From the NCBI GenBank assembly GCA_007117175.1, contig SKGZ01000180.1, forward strand, positions 1 to 6,617: a stretch of 6,617 nucleotides of DNA. The letters run 5' to 3'. Both the position numbers and the translations under genes were made by a program. A model generated the notes under the pieces. It saw only the letters and a list, made by a program, of their open reading frames with translations, was not told the origin of the DNA and ran no database searches. How positions within the stretch are numbered: the stretch's first letter is position 1; every line of letters starts with the position of its first letter. Below, piece after piece: positions 6,108 to 6,617 of the stretch. This DNA comes from Bacteriovoracales bacterium (GTDB lineage Bacteria > Bdellovibrionota > Bacteriovoracia > Bacteriovoracales > Bacteriovoracaceae).

Positions 6108-6617
6108 TTAAAGTACTGGCTCACAATTAATTTTGCCAATTTCATCAACTTTTAAATTAAGCTGCTTAGACTCATCTAATTTCAACTCTATCGTCTGATC
6201 CTCTCGGTCGACCTTAGTTAAGTGACCAACCAAAGTATTACTTTTCAAATATTTTTTCCATTGAGTCCTAAAATTAGCATCCATCAACTTTTGAGTTAAT
6301 TTGACCTTAACTCTTTCCCCTTGGGTCATTTGTAAATGATCCCAACTGCTTAACTCTCTAAAAAGACCTGGAGATGAAACCTCTAAAGTCACCGCTTCAG
6401 GGACCCAATCCTCATTCTCAAAAATAGGATCCAGGGCCTTATCAATCATCACACACTCTTGTAAAGTCGCTGTCTTTGTTTGAGGATTAATAATATAGAC
6501 CCTTAATGTTCTATTGGAACTTATATACTCAAGATCGTATAACTTTAAACCTTGGTTCTCTAACAATTGAACCAAGACCTCAGTCATTTTTTGTTCAAAT
6601 TGCGTTTGCTTCTTTTT
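6108..6617 (-). CDS. rimP: ribosome maturation factor RimP (5' end cut by window edge)
   Basis: RimP binds the free 30S subunit and helps its maturation; the gene usually opens the nusA-infB cluster, as here. Family signs, numbered from Met at 6587, are GLKLYDLEYI (13-22), LRVYI (28-32), the hallmark VTLEVSSPGLFREL (66-79), a C-terminal SH3-like part containing LVGHLTKVD, and the ending VDEIGKINCEPVL. The hallmark usually reads SPGLDRPL, so Asp and Pro are replaced by Phe and Glu. An ATG at 6587 gives 159 residues. However, it has no Shine-Dalgarno, and the frame stays open to the window edge, adding ten residues that end in FEQK. With the following MTE this resembles, from memory, the LEQKLTE near the E. 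coli RimP N-terminus. I therefore infer that the true start lies beyond 6617; none of the ten added codons is ATG, GTG or TTG. If wrong, the gene is 6108-6587. Confidence 0.9.
   Translation of the reverse strand, partial: KKKQTQFEQKMTEVLVQLLENQGLKLYDLEYISSNRTLRVYIINPQTKTATLQECVMIDKALDPIFENEDWVPEAVTLEVSSPGLFRELSSWDHLQMTQGERVKVKLTQKLMDANFRTQWKKYLKSNTLVGHLTKVDREDQTIELKLDESKQLNLKVDEIGKINCEPVL

Noticed and set aside
1..6617. A novel defence, mobile or biosynthetic system
   Set aside because: Every base is accounted for by six intact housekeeping genes with tiny gaps; no repeats, integrase, transposase or unexplained gene is present.

Overview
This window holds a conserved bacterial translation/transcription cluster on the minus strand, in the order rimP - nusA - infB - rbfA - truB (right to left, 6617 to 765). 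A separate phospholipid acyltransferase gene (plsC-like) runs in on the plus strand and meets truB tail to tail. All six reading frames are intact. I see no mobile element, CRISPR array, tRNA or rRNA, and no gene-free stretch longer than the first 39 bases.

Organism: a bacterium with an AT-rich genome (GC about 40%, judged by eye, not counted). The gene order is widespread in Proteobacteria and related phyla. IF2 has a long lysine/acidic N-terminal extension, NusA has only one C-terminal HhH-like repeat, and TruB carries a GTLDPFADG-type motif. Together these suggest a Bdellovibrionota-like or other former 'deltaproteobacterial' lineage (Bacteriovoracales would fit). This is inference from family resemblance and is not proven by the window.

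Layout: 1-39 is an AT-rich leader. plsC occupies 40-795 (+). Its last 31 bases overlap the 3' end of truB (765-1715, -), and a weak hairpin plus T-run just past plsC lies inside truB. truB overlaps rbfA (1708-2052, -) by 8 bases. rbfA starts 4 bases after infB (2057-4654, -), infB starts 16 bases after nusA (4671-6089, -), and nusA starts 18 bases after rimP (6108 to beyond 6617, -). Gaps this small, with no terminator or promoter visible between genes, indicate one polycistronic transcript whose promoter lies to the right of the window.

How the genes work together: RimP and RbfA help mature the 30S subunit, IF2 brings initiator tRNA to it and promotes subunit joining, TruB modifies U55 of tRNA, and NusA tunes RNA polymerase pausing, termination and antitermination. 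The plsC-like enzyme acts in membrane phospholipid synthesis and is functionally unrelated. Start sites were reconsidered for four genes: nusA is placed at a GTG with a well-spaced Shine-Dalgarno, truB at an internal ATG, plsC at ATG 40, and rimP is judged 5'-truncated by the window edge. I found no convincing undescribed system. The points worth a second look are structural details of otherwise ordinary housekeeping genes.
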